Source: VAZQ01 sp963721005
GTDB taxonomy: Bacteria > Pseudomonadota > Alphaproteobacteria > Rhizobiales > Xanthobacteraceae
NCBI GenBank assembly: GCA_963721005.1
Contig: CAVRHR010000004.1
Location: 992,001-1,056,000 of the forward strand
DNA: 64,000 nucleotides
Direction of reading: 5' to 3'
Below, piece after piece: positions 8,928-17,098 of this stretch. How positions within the stretch are numbered: position 1 is the stretch's first letter; each line of letters opens with the position of its first letter. The translations under genes and the position numbers were made by a program. The notes under the pieces are model-generated. The model saw nothing but the letters and a program-made list of their open reading frames with translations, ran no database searches and was not told where the DNA came from.

Positions 8928-10127
8928 ATGGCCGATTACTACCCGCTCATTGCTCGCGCAGTTGCCGGTCTTCAGAAGAACACCGGCGACGCCCGGCGTG
9001 CGCTCTACGAACGCGCCCGGGAGGCGCTGGTGGCGCAGCTGCGTGGCGTGACGCCGGCGCTCGATGAATCCGATGTCACCCGGGAGCGACTTTCGCTCGA
9101 GGAGGCGATCCGCAAGGTGGAGGGGGAATCGGCCCGCCAGTCCACCAGCCGGAGCGAGACCGCCAGGGTCAAGGCGCCCGAGTTCCCTCGTTGGGACGAG
9201 CCGGAACCAGAGCCAGAGCCCGAGCCCGAGCCGCGTCCACGCCCGCCGGCGCGACGGAGCCAGGCGGCGCCGCGCGCCGATGCACGCGCTGCCGCCCCGG
9301 TGCCGCCCGGTCGCGGTAGGGCGGAGCCCCGCTACGTCGATCCGAAGGACGACCCCGCGATCCCGCCCGATCCGGTGCGGCCGGAGCCGCCGCGCCGGCC
9401 GGACACGCGACCGGCGGCCCCATCGGCACGCAGCAAGGCAGAGCCGCGTTACATCGATCTGGATGACGACGAGCCGGTCGAGCGGGAGCCCGCGCCGCAA
9501 GAGCCACCACGCAATGCGGGAAGTCCGCGCCCCGCCGGCGAGCGGGCCGGCACCGACCGGCGCTCGCTGCTCGATTCGGGCTTGCGGGGTTTTCGCGAGG
9601 TCGTCTCCGAGGCCAACGAGCTCGGCGGCGCCTCGGCGCGCGCCAACCGGTCCGCCCGCGAATCCTTTGCCAACGTCCCCCAGCCGGAAGCCAATCGTTC
9701 CGCGCAGCGCGTCGCGGATACGGACGAATCCTATCTGACGCTGGACGATATCACAGAGCCGGTCATGCTCGAGCCGTCCTTCGTGGTGGACGAATCGCGC
9801 CCGATTCCGCCGCGCGCCCGGCAGGCGCCGCCGGCCGAGGTCGAGCGCGACCGGACCCCGCGGCGCTCCTATGGGGATATGATCAGGATCGCCGCCGCGA
9901 TCGTGATCGTGCTCGCGATCGGCAGCCTGCTGATCTGGCAATGGCCCAACATGGTGGCGATCTACAGCATGCTGTGGGCGCCGCCGGCCGAGGTGGTGAA
10001 CGCGAACTCCTCCACCGTCCACCAAGCCCAAGATTTCCGATCGGATCGAGCCCGGCGGCAAGCCGAACCCGCAACAGCAAGTCGCGCAGGACGCCGCCAC
10101 CGTGGCCCAGCGGGTGGTGCTTTATGA
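8928..10127 (+). CDS. single-pass membrane protein, N-terminal part of a frameshifted gene
   Basis: A 399-codon frame. It has an N-terminal helical domain (ADYYPLIARAVAGLQ, RRALYERAREALVAQLR, SLEEAIRKVE), a long proline-, arginine- and acid-rich disordered stretch (about residues 80-310), and a single transmembrane helix (about 322-345, IAAAIVIVLAIGSLLIWQW). After about residue 355 (NANSS) the reading becomes low-complexity and unlike a protein, while the adjacent +1 frame resumes a conserved C-terminal domain (see 10102-10641). The true product is therefore probably one protein of about 570 residues found as a conserved hypothetical next to purA in related genomes (from memory). Function unknown. 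Confidence 0.6.
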   Translation: MADYYPLIARAVAGLQKNTGDARRALYERAREALVAQLRGVTPALDESDVTRERLSLEEAIRKVEGESARQSTSRSETARVKAPEFPRWDEPEPEPEPEPEPRPRPPARRSQAAPRADARAAAPVPPGRGRAEPRYVDPKDDPAIPPDPVRPEPPRRPDTRPAAPSARSKAEPRYIDLDDDEPVEREPAPQEPPRNAGSPRPAGERAGTDRRSLLDSGLRGFREVVSEANELGGASARANRSARESFANVPQPEANRSAQRVADTDESYLTLDDITEPVMLEPSFVVDESRPIPPRARQAPPAEVERDRTPRRSYGDMIRIAAAIVIVLAIGSLLIWQWPNMVAIYSMLWAPPAEVVNANSSTVHQAQDFRSDRARRQAEPATASRAGRRHRGPAGGAL

Positions 10128-10641
10128 GGAGGATCCGAACGATCCCGCGGGCAAGCGCGCAGTCGGCTCGGCGATCTGGCGGACCGAGGCGGTAACGGCA
10201 GGCACCGGCAAGACTCCAGAGCTGGCGGTGCGTGCCGATATCGAGATTCCCGAGCGCAAGATCAGCATGACCTGGACGTTGCGCCGCGACACCGACCCGG
10301 GCCGCTCGACCAGCCACACTATCGAGATCATGTTCAAGCTGCCGCCGGACTTTCCCTCGGGCGGCGTCTTCAATGTTCCGGGCATCTGGATGAAGCAGGC
10401 CGAGCAGACGCAAGGCACCGCGCTTGCCGGTCTCGCCGTCAAGGTGACCGCCGGATATTTCCTGATCGGGTTGTCCGGTGCGCCGGCCGACAAGGAACGG
10501 AACATCCAGCTCCTGAAGGAGCGGCCCTGGTTCGACATCCCGATCGTCTATACCAACAACCGGCGCGCCATACTGGCCATGGAAAAGGGCACCCCGGGCG
10601 AGCGCGCCTTCGCGCAGGCCTTCGCGGCTTGGGAGAAGTGA
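10102..10641 (+). CDS. C-terminal extracytoplasmic domain of the frameshifted membrane protein
   Basis: This frame encodes the globular part that should follow the membrane helix of the 8928 frame. It has VVLYEEDPNDPAGKR, AIWRTEAVT, ADIEIPERKISMTWTLRR, KLPPDFPSGGVFNVPGI and a conserved end KGTPGERAFAQAFAAWEK. In-frame coding signal extends back to about 10,015 (PKISDRIEPGGKP), so the nominal GTG at 10102 is not a real start. The frame change lies between about 9,990 and 10,020. Either a sequencing indel or a real mutation explains it; the high conservation on both sides favours a recent or artefactual indel. Confidence 0.6.
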   Translation: MAQRVVLYEEDPNDPAGKRAVGSAIWRTEAVTAGTGKTPELAVRADIEIPERKISMTWTLRRDTDPGRSTSHTIEIMFKLPPDFPSGGVFNVPGIWMKQAEQTQGTALAGLAVKVTAGYFLIGLSGAPADKERNIQLLKERPWFDIPIVYTNNRRAILAMEKGTPGERAFAQAFAAWEK

Positions 10642-10688
10642 GGCGGCCGGTCGTGCGCTTCAACCAAAGTCGAAGGGATCGGTTCGTT

Positions 10689-10753
10689 CGTAGGGGCGAC
10701 CCTTGTGGTCGCCCGTCGGGCCGAGGAGGGCGGGCACAAGGCCCGCCCCTACG
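10689..10753. repeat. inverted repeat element (GTAGGGGCG type)
   Basis: Arms CGTAGGGGCG (10689-10698) and CGCCCCTACG (10744-10753) enclose further pairing between GTGGTCGCCCG and CGGGC. This is the layout of a dispersed REP-like palindrome lying between two convergent genes. It may act as a bidirectional mRNA end. Confidence 0.6.
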
Positions 10754-10792
10754 CATGGCGCCCGAGCCTCAATTTCGAAGAGGAGCGCCGAA

Positions 10793-11698
10793 CTAGCTCA
10801 GCGCAGCCGCGGCCGCGTGCGGCACTTCCATGGCGGCGATGCGGTTCTTCACCGCCTTCTGGACCTTCTCGAAGGCCCGCACCTCGATCTGGCGCACGCG
10901 CTCGCGCGAGACCCCGAACTCGTCGGCCAGCTCCTCAAGCGTGATCGGCTCGTCGGCGAGCCGGCGCGCCTCGAAGATGCGGCGCTCGCGCTCGTTCAGC
11001 ACGGTCAGGGCCTCGCCCAGCGCCTTGCGGCGGTTGTCGGCCTGCTCGCTCTCCGCCAAGCGGGTTTCCTGGCTGACGCTGTCGTCGACCAGCCAGTCCT
11101 GCCACTCGCCGGAATCGCCTTCCTCGCGGATCGGCGAGTTGAGGGAAACATCGCCGCCCAGCCGGCGGTTCATGTCGACCACGTCCTGCTCGGTCACGCC
11201 CAGCCGTTTGGCGATGAGCTTGACCTGATCGGGCCGCAGATCGCCCTCCTCGAGCGCGGAGATGCGGCTCTTGGCCTTGCGCAGGTTGAAGAACAGCTTC
11301 TTCTGGTTGGCGGTGGTGCCCATCTTCACCAGCGACCACGAGCGCAGGATGTATTCCTGGATCGCGGCCTTGATCCACCACATCGCATAGGTGGCGAGGC
11401 GAAAGCCCTTGTCCGGCTCGAAGCGCTTGACCGCCTGCATGAGCCCGACATTGCCCTCCGAGATCACCTCGGAGATCGGCAGGCCGTAGCCGCGATACCC
11501 CATGGCGATCTTGGCCACTAGGCGCAAATGGCTGGTGACGAGCCGGTGCGCCGCGTCGCGGTCGCCGTGCTCGCGCCAGCTCTTGGCCAGCATGTATTCC
11601 TCCTGCGGTTCCAGCATGGGGAACCGCCTGATTTCCTCGAGATAGCGGGTGAGGCCTGATTCAGCCGTTATGAGCGGCAAGGCCGCGGCATGGGCCAT
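10793..11698 (-). CDS. rpoH: RNA polymerase sigma-32 (heat-shock) factor
   Basis: A 301-residue group 3 sigma factor. Region 1.2/2.1 begins near LTRYLEEIRRFPMLEP. Region 2.2-2.4 contains GYGLPISEVISEGNVGLMQAV and RLATYAMWWIKAAIQEYILRSWSLVK. The RpoH box (QKKLFFNLRKAK) near residue 135 separates RpoH from RpoD. Region 4.2 reads ITLEELADEFGVSRERVRQIE. The ATG at 11698 follows GGAGG with 8-base spacing; a TTG at 11713 is also in frame. It directs heat-shock promoters; alphaproteobacteria often have more than one rpoH, so this may be one of two. Confidence 0.95.
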   Translation of the reverse strand: MAHAAALPLITAESGLTRYLEEIRRFPMLEPQEEYMLAKSWREHGDRDAAHRLVTSHLRLVAKIAMGYRGYGLPISEVISEGNVGLMQAVKRFEPDKGFRLATYAMWWIKAAIQEYILRSWSLVKMGTTANQKKLFFNLRKAKSRISALEEGDLRPDQVKLIAKRLGVTEQDVVDMNRRLGGDVSLNSPIREEGDSGEWQDWLVDDSVSQETRLAESEQADNRRKALGEALTVLNERERRIFEARRLADEPITLEELADEFGVSRERVRQIEVRAFEKVQKAVKNRIAAMEVPHAAAAALS

Positions 11699-11854
11699 GA
11701 TAGCGCCCTCCAATGTTGTGCCCCCGTTGCCGGCGGGCGGATCGCACCGCCGCTTCCTGAGCCGACGGCGCCGTCCAGTTTGCTGCGACCGCGAAATATG
11801 ACCGCAGCCGCAACATTACAGGAAAAGGGGGGGCGAAAGGAAGATACACCGGAA

Positions 11855-12952
11855 TCACGTCGTGTCACGTCGCCGTGACCCTTTCGTTTGACTCCAAGCC
11901 TTTGATTTATCGCAATCTTTCGGAAATTTGCCGGCAGCCTCGGATGGGCTGGCTTGGGTACCGAGACTGCGACGTAAACGGTCAAGGTCCTCCGGCAGTT
12001 CCGAGCGGAACTCCAGGTATTCGCCCCGGGATGGGTGTTCGACCCCCAAAAGATAGGCATGCAGGGCCTGCCTTCCAAGCCCTGCCAGGGCCTGGCGGGC
12101 GGCCGGCGCCAATCGGACGGTCTTGGTCTTGAAGCCGGACCCATAGGTGTCGTCGCCCAGCAAAGGATGGCCGATCGAGGCCAGATGCACACGGATCTGG
12201 TGGGTACGCCCGGTGGTGAGCCGGCAGGACAGCAGGCTGGCCACCGGTTCGCCCTCGGAGCCGGAATACCGCTCCAGCATCTCCCAATAAGTTACGGCTT
12301 CGCGACCCTCCGGACGCACGGCCATTTTGTCGCGGGCGTGCGGATGGCGGCCGATCGGCTGGTCGACGCTGCCCTTGGGCCGGTCCGGCACCCCCCAGAC
12401 GAAGGCCAGATAGCGGCGCTGCATCGGCCCGGTGCGGCCGTGATCGGCGAATTGCCGCGACAGCGAGGCATGCGCCCGGTCGGTCTTGGCCACCACCATC
12501 AGGCCGGTCGTATCCTTGTCCAGGCGGTGCACGATGCCGGGCCGCCGCACCCCGCCGATGCCCGAAAGGCTCTCGCCGCAGTGGGCGATCAGGGCATTGA
12601 CCAGGGTGCCGGTCTGGTTGCCGGCGGCCGGGTGCACCACCAGCCCCCTGGGCTTGTCGATCACCACGATCTCGTCGTCCTCGAACACGATGTCGAGCGG
12701 GATGCTCTCGGCCACGGGCTCCGCCGGCTCCGGCGGCGGCACCTCGACCATCACGGCGTCGCCGACATTGACGTGATGGCCCGGATCGCGGATCGTGCGC
12801 CCGCCGATGGCGACTTCGCCGGCGAGGATCAGTGCCTTGAGCCGGGAGCGCGAGAGGTCCGCGATGCGCGCCGCCAGCACGCGGTCGAGCCGCTCGCCGG
12901 CATCCTCGCCCGCGATGACGACCTTCTCCCTGCGCCGGTGATGCACTGACAT
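11855..12952 (-). CDS. rluD: RluD-type ribosomal large-subunit pseudouridine synthase
   Basis: A 365-residue RNA-modifying enzyme. An S4 RNA-binding domain (about residues 18-75, ERLDRVLAARIADLSRSRLK) precedes the RsuA/RluD catalytic core, with HRLDKDTTG placing the catalytic aspartate at about residue 145, and GRTHQIRVHLASIGHPLLGD further on. It modifies U residues in 23S rRNA helix 69 if it is the RluD orthologue; RluC is less likely from the neighbourhood (rpoH-rluD order is common in this group). The start codon overlaps the divergent gene's ATG in a shared CATG, so no intergenic promoter exists. A longer frame back to 13084 reads through the neighbour and is not believed. Confidence 0.9.
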   Translation of the reverse strand: MSVHHRRREKVVIAGEDAGERLDRVLAARIADLSRSRLKALILAGEVAIGGRTIRDPGHHVNVGDAVMVEVPPPEPAEPVAESIPLDIVFEDDEIVVIDKPRGLVVHPAAGNQTGTLVNALIAHCGESLSGIGGVRRPGIVHRLDKDTTGLMVVAKTDRAHASLSRQFADHGRTGPMQRRYLAFVWGVPDRPKGSVDQPIGRHPHARDKMAVRPEGREAVTYWEMLERYSGSEGEPVASLLSCRLTTGRTHQIRVHLASIGHPLLGDDTYGSGFKTKTVRLAPAARQALAGLGRQALHAYLLGVEHPSRGEYLEFRSELPEDLDRLRRSLGTQASPSEAAGKFPKDCDKSKAWSQTKGSRRRDTT

Positions 12953-13292
12953 GAGCGATCCGCTGACGGACGACGACAAGCCTCTCGATCCCGCGGCCGC
13001 GAGCGTCGTGGCCAAGGTTCGATGGCTGATGATCATATCGGGCCTGACCACGCTCGTCGCCATCGTGGCGGTCACCGGGGTCATCGGCTATCGGGTTTTT
13101 CGCAACGAGGGAAGCGCGGCGCGGACGGATGTCACCGCCATGCTGCCCAAGGGCGCGCGCGTGGTCGCGATCTCGGCCGCGGGCGAGCGTATCGTGGTCA
13201 CCATCGAGATCGCGGGGGCGCTCGAAGCCCGCACTTACGATCTCAAGACCCTGGCGCCGGCCGGGAGCCTGCGCTTCGCGACCGAGCCTTGA
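12951..13292 (+). CDS. small membrane protein, DUF6476-like
   Basis: A 113-residue protein with a charged N-terminus (MSDPLTDDDKPLDPAA), one transmembrane helix (about residues 28-48, LMIISGLTTLVAIVAVTGVI) and a short extracytoplasmic domain ending TLAPAGSLRFATEP. It resembles small rhizobial proteins lying divergent to rluD; DUF6476 is named from memory. Its ATG overlaps the rluD start codon by two bases. Function unknown. Confidence 0.7.
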   Translation: MSDPLTDDDKPLDPAAASVVAKVRWLMIISGLTTLVAIVAVTGVIGYRVFRNEGSAARTDVTAMLPKGARVVAISAAGERIVVTIEIAGALEARTYDLKTLAPAGSLRFATEP

Positions 13293-13297
13293 GCCCG

Positions 13298-13984
13298 CTA
13301 TCGCCGGGCCGTGATCTCGATCTCGACCAGCTTGCGCGGTCGCGAGAAACCCTCGACCAGCTCGATCTCCGCCTCTTCGAGCGGGACCGGCGCGAGCGCC
13401 GCCACCTCGGCGAGCAGGGCGTCGGGGTCCTGGTCGCGCTGCAGGAAGAACGACACCCGCACCACGTGCCCCCAATGGCAGCCGGTCTCGGCCAGCAGCA
13501 CGCCGGCGCGTGGCAGGATGTCGGCGCATTGCGCCGCCAGGGTCGCCTGCGTTTCGCAGGTCATGCCGGCCAGAAACACCATCGGCCCCCACCCCAGATG
13601 CCGGATGAAGCTCTGCTCCGGCTCGTGCTCGGTCACATGGCGGGGCGGATTGCCGGCCGGCGCCGCCATGGCGAAGAGGTCGAGGCCGACATCGGCCGCG
13701 GAAGCGAAATGCGGCGCGCAGATATAGCTTGCGCCGGCCGCCCGCGAGCGGCCGACCAGTGCCTGCGCGCGCGCATCGCTGCCGGCGGTGCGCGCCGCGG
13801 CGGTGCGCCCGAACACGCGGGTGCGCACGGTATTGCGCAGCAAAGACAGCCCCAGCGTCGCCAGCTCGGCCCCGGCGCACGCGAACAATTCGGATGATTG
13901 CTGCGGCAGCGGCCGGCCCGGCTCGCCCTCGAGGCCGAGATAGACGAAGTGCTGCCCCTGCCAATTGAAAAGTCGCCTGCGCAT
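13298..13984 (-). CDS. RidA/YjgF-family protein (Rid superfamily)
   Basis: A 228-residue protein whose second half shows the YjgF/Rid fold: GMTCETQATLAAQCADILPRAG, HWGHVVRVSFFLQRD and a C-terminal ELVEGFSRPRKLVEIEITA, where the terminal 'VEIE' strand is typical. Members deaminate reactive enamine/imine intermediates or act in related metabolism. It is about 100 residues longer than RidA, with an N-terminal extension that may be a second, degenerate Rid domain. The ATG at 13984 was chosen because the frame upstream reads as arginine/proline-rich shadow. Substrate unknown. Confidence 0.65.
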   Translation of the reverse strand: MRRRLFNWQGQHFVYLGLEGEPGRPLPQQSSELFACAGAELATLGLSLLRNTVRTRVFGRTAAARTAGSDARAQALVGRSRAAGASYICAPHFASAADVGLDLFAMAAPAGNPPRHVTEHEPEQSFIRHLGWGPMVFLAGMTCETQATLAAQCADILPRAGVLLAETGCHWGHVVRVSFFLQRDQDPDALLAEVAALAPVPLEEAEIELVEGFSRPRKLVEIEITARR

Positions 13985-14128
13985 GTGTGTCCCCCGGCGC
14001 GGCGCTTCGCGCCGGCAGAACCTAGCCGGAACGCGCAGGCCCCGCCACTTCCTCGGCCGCATGCGGCGAGCCGCCACGCACCGCGCTTGCGCCGCCGCCG
14101 GATCAGGGTTATTTCGGATGCCCGCGAA

Positions 14129-14204
14129 GCTCCCTTCGTCTAGCGGCCCAGGACGTCGCCCTCTCACGGCGAAAACACCGGTTCGATTCCGGTAGGGAGC
14201 GCCA
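14129..14204 (+). tRNA. tRNA-Glu (anticodon CTC)
   Basis: The acceptor stem GCTCCCT pairs with AGGGAGC, followed by discriminator G and an encoded CCA. The anticodon stem TCGCC/GGCGA holds loop CTCTCAC with anticodon CTC, reading GAG codons. The T-arm CCGGTTCGATTCCGG is perfect. Remnants of mobile-element genes begin within 100 bases downstream, which is typical of a tRNA used as an integration site. Confidence 0.95.
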
Positions 14205-14279
14205 GCAAAATCAACAACTTATGAACTAAGGCGGCGACTGGTGTCCCGGAAGTGTCCTGGCGATGCCCGCCACTGGCAT

Positions 14280-14468
14280 CTACGCCACCGACTTGTACCG
14301 CTCGAACCGCAACGCAAGCCGAGCCCGGTCCGGACGGTCCTTTATACGGCCTGGCAGGTGGATGTTGACGCCGTTCAGCCCCTTCAAGGCCTCCAACATT
14401 GGGCCGTCGTTCTGCCCGAGCAACCGCTCCGAGACATGCAGCCGGTAGTCCGGATCGATACCGATAAC
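14280..14468 (-). pseudogene. HNH endonuclease, C-terminal remnant
   Basis: About 60 residues read as the C-terminal part of an HNH-type restriction endonuclease. IGIDPDYRLHVSERLLG is followed by DGPMLEALKGLNGVNIHLP and a terminal DRPDRARLALRFERYKS. In the family this follows the HH metal-binding helix, which is missing here; upstream the frame turns into unrelated sequence. It is a truncated remnant beside tRNA-Glu. Confidence 0.5.
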
Positions 14469-14524
14469 CGAGGCGCTTCTTCTCGGTTCCCTTCCAGGCC
14501 TCAGGGACGCGCACCCGGCACGCT

Positions 14525-14752
14525 TCAAGTTGCTGGTTCCATCCATCGGAGCCTGCGGCATGATCCGACCTCAAAGCCCAGCCGATATTGCTGCACCGTC
14601 GAGGGGTTCACCCCGAACTGCTCAGCAATCGTGGGGCGGGGAACCACGGGTCGCCTCATACGTTGCACCAAGCGGGCCGGCCGGCTCAAGCCCTCCGGTG
14701 ATAAACGAACCCTGGCCTCTCCCCGAGGTCGGGGTTTCGTATTGGCGCTCAA
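14525..14752 (-). pseudogene. possible helix-turn-helix remnant
   Basis: The frame contains RPTIAEQFGVNPSTVQQYRLGF, which has the spacing of a helix-turn-helix as found in phage or recombinase-associated regulators. The rest of the 75 residues is not convincing. It is probably part of the same decayed element as the HNH remnant. Confidence 0.25.
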
Positions 14753-14769
14753 GCGGAGGATGGAGCCAG

Positions 14770-15252
14770 ATGAGCCGAGCCTTTGTTAAGGAGGTGGACG
14801 AGGCCCCACTGCCACCGATCCTGGCGCGTCCCATCAGTACGGCAGCAAACCTCGTCACGCGGCGGGGCGCCGGGTTGATCGAACAAGCCATCGCAGCCGT
14901 GGAAGACAGTATCGCCGGCGCAAGGGACGAGAAAGTTGTGCCAGCGTTGCGCCGGGACCTTCGTTATTGGAGCGCCCGCCGGTCAAGTATGCAGATCATG
15001 CCGTCAGTCGAGGCTCCTACTTCGGTCATGTTTGGCGTCCGCGCCAAAATCCGCCGCAAGGGAACGACACGGGAGATTTACATTGTGGGGGAGGACGAGG
15101 CCGATCCGTCGGCCGGCTTGATCGCCTGGACTGCGCCACTTGCTCGCGCGCTCCAAGGTGCTCAAGCCGGAGAAACGGTCGATCTTGAGGCGGGAGGACG
15201 TATTGAACCGGTGACCGTGGTCTCTATCGCCGGTAGCGGGGTCGAGGAATGA
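14770..15252 (+). CDS. GreA/GreB-family transcription elongation factor-like protein
   Basis: A 160-residue protein starting MSRAFVKEVDEAP. The C-terminal domain has VMFGVRAKIRRKGTTREIYIVGEDEADPSAGLI, close to the GreA/GreB C-terminal FKBP-like domain (IVGEDEAD is a hallmark) followed by SPLA-like TAPLARALQGAQAGETV. The N-terminal coiled-coil is shorter than in true GreA, as in the accessory paralogues common in rhizobia. These bind the RNA-polymerase secondary channel. It starts after AAGCGGAGGA and lies in the post-tRNA accessory segment, so it may be island-borne. Confidence 0.75.
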   Translation: MSRAFVKEVDEAPLPPILARPISTAANLVTRRGAGLIEQAIAAVEDSIAGARDEKVVPALRRDLRYWSARRSSMQIMPSVEAPTSVMFGVRAKIRRKGTTREIYIVGEDEADPSAGLIAWTAPLARALQGAQAGETVDLEAGGRIEPVTVVSIAGSGVEE

Positions 15253-15413
15253 AGAACTTAACCACTTCCTTGCCGGCCAAAATGTCGTGCCGCCATGACT
15301 AAGCGACGCACTGCCGCAGTCGAGCAGGTGGCAGCCGGTGGACTCAAGCGTCGGAGGGGCCGCCGCATACCGGCCTTCCGCCCGGTTCAGCTGGCCACCC
15401 TGGTACCGAGCCA

Positions 15414-16262
15414 ATGAAGATCGCTACCTACAACGTCAACGGTGTCAATGGGCGGCTGCCAAACCTGCTCGCTTGGCTTCGAGGGGCAGCGCCGGACGTG
15501 GTGTGTCTCCAAGAGTTGAAGGCCCCGGATGAAAAGTTTCCGGCAGCCGCCCTTCGGGTCGCCGGCTATGGGGCGATCTGGCAGGGGCAGAAAAGCTGGA
15601 ATGGTGTTGCGATCCTGGCCCGCGGCTCTGAGCCGTTAGAAACCCGCCGGGGCCTGCCCGGCGACCCTGAGGACAAGCACAGCCGCTACATCGAAGCGGC
15701 CGTCTACGGGCTGGTGGTTGGGTGCCTCTACCTGCCGAACGGCAATCCGGCCCCCGGGCCCAAGTTTGACTATAAACTGCGGTGGTTGCAGAGACTAACC
15801 GAATACGCCAAGAACTTACTGAAAAGTGGCGAGCGGGTCATCCTGGCCGGTGACTATAATGTCATGCCGACCGACCTTGATGTGTACGCCCCGGAGCGCT
15901 GGGTCGATGATGCACTGTTCCGGCCAGAGGTCCGTGACGCCTATCGTCGCCTGGTGGATCAGGGTTGGACCGACGCGGTGCGCAGCCTCCACGCTGGCGA
16001 GCGCATTTACACGTTCTGGGACTATTGGCGAAATGCCTTTGGCCGTAATGCCGGGCTTCGCATCGATCACCTGCTGCTCAACCCCGCAGCTGCGGAGCGC
16101 TTGATGGCCGCGGGGGTGGACCGCGATGTGCGTGGGCACGAAAAGGCGAGCGACCATGCACCGACCTGGGTTGAGCTTGATGATTTAAAGAGCACGCCAT
16201 CTCGTCGGCGGCGTGCCACTGCCCACGGTACCAGCGGTCGGCGGCGCTCGACGAAAAAATGA
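15414..16262 (+). CDS. xthA: exodeoxyribonuclease III
   Basis: A 282-residue AP endonuclease/3'-5' exonuclease for base-excision repair. Motifs in order: MKIATYNVNGVNGR, CLQELKAPDEKFP (metal-binding Glu near residue 34), SRYIEA, CLYLPNGNP, ILAGDYNVMP (Asp/Asn active site near residue 150), TFWDYW, RIDHLLLNP and EKASDHAPTWVEL with the catalytic His near residue 259. An additional arginine/lysine-rich tail (SRRRRATAHG...RRRSTKK) of about 20 residues follows and could bind DNA. Such second xth genes often sit with ligD/ku in rhizobia; a ligD remnant occurs at 32.2 kb. Confidence 0.93.
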   Translation: MKIATYNVNGVNGRLPNLLAWLRGAAPDVVCLQELKAPDEKFPAAALRVAGYGAIWQGQKSWNGVAILARGSEPLETRRGLPGDPEDKHSRYIEAAVYGLVVGCLYLPNGNPAPGPKFDYKLRWLQRLTEYAKNLLKSGERVILAGDYNVMPTDLDVYAPERWVDDALFRPEVRDAYRRLVDQGWTDAVRSLHAGERIYTFWDYWRNAFGRNAGLRIDHLLLNPAAAERLMAAGVDRDVRGHEKASDHAPTWVELDDLKSTPSRRRRATAHGTSGRRRSTKK

Positions 16263-16309
16263 GTGTCACCGGTGGCTCCGATCCTTCCTCGCCCGCCATG
16301 TCCGGGTCG

Positions 16310-16603
16310 TCAGGAGCAGGACTTTGCGAGTTGCCGCTGGTTAGCCCGAACTTTCCGCCTATAGTGCGAAATCGCTTTGGCAGCGGCACCAGGGACCGAA
16401 TAACCGAGTCCGCCAGTCATAGCCAAAGTCTGTAAGCTCCAACCGGCCTCGAGTTTTTCTGAAATCATTTGCCTGGCCTCAGCTTGCGCCGCAGAACCCC
16501 CGGCCGCAATCTTGAAGGTTCTAAGACCGACGACTGCAGAAGCCTCTACCCCCAACGACCAAACGCCAAAGCCAACTCGCAGCCAGGGATTTCTCATGGT
16601 CAT
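16310..16603 (-). CDS. small phasin-like protein, second of a pair
   Basis: A 97-residue helical protein: WSLGVEASAVVGLRTFKIAAGG, AEARQMISEKLEAGW and a basic C-terminus AISHYRRKVRANQRQL. It resembles short rhizobial phasin-like or granule-associated proteins of unknown role. Its ATG overlaps the TGA of the upstream gene (ATGA), indicating translational coupling. It is cytosolic or surface-bound; there is no signal peptide. Confidence 0.65.
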   Translation of the reverse strand: MTMRNPWLRVGFGVWSLGVEASAVVGLRTFKIAAGGSAAQAEARQMISEKLEAGWSLQTLAMTGGLGYSVPGAAAKAISHYRRKVRANQRQLAKSCS

Positions 16604-16857
16604 CTATGCGTCCGACGTCTCCCGCGCGTCCGCTTATGGATTTTCTTAGCTGCATGCACGACCGCAGTTCTGTTGGCGATTATTTCAGCAGGCGCATACT
16701 TGGCCGATCGGGGCAGAAACTGCGCCTGCAATGGGCCGGTTTCAGTGGCCGAATCTTTGGGTACTTCGGCCGAACCAAAAAAGCCGGCGAAGACGCTTTT
16801 CTGAGCTTCCAATCCGAAACGCACGGCCTGAACCGAGAGGGCGAACCAGGGTAACAT
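16600..16857 (-). CDS. small phasin-like protein, first of a pair
   Basis: An 85-residue protein beginning MLPWFALSVQAVRFGLEAQKS, an amphipathic helix like the one in its downstream partner, with a basic tail (KKIHKRTRGRRR). The start at 16857 follows GGAGATCAC. The stop overlaps the start of the next gene by four bases. The pair looks like a diverged duplication acting together. Function unknown; phasin-like is inferred from helix pattern only. Confidence 0.5.
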   Translation of the reverse strand: MLPWFALSVQAVRFGLEAQKSVFAGFFGSAEVPKDSATETGPLQAQFLPRSAKYAPAEIIANRTAVVHAAKKIHKRTRGRRRTHR

Positions 16858-17098
16858 ACGTGATCTCCATGCTGCACTGCACTCGAACACAACATCCTAG
16901 CGCACCGCAGGTTCCACGAGACGGCGCCACCAGTCGCGAGGGTTGGATTCTCAAACGCGGCCCGGCCTCCAAGGGGAGGGGACCGTTCGCTCAGCGTCTT
17001 TTCTTACGCCGCGGGAACTCCTTGTTCCTGTCGGGAGATCCTAAAATGATGATTTGAAACGGCGAGTCCCAAACATCCATCGGGCGCATCGCCTCCAG

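Noticed and set aside
11982..13964. 660-codon minus-strand frame across rluD and the RidA-like gene
   Set aside because: Composition is Arg/Ala/Gly-rich; the real proteins are read in other frames.
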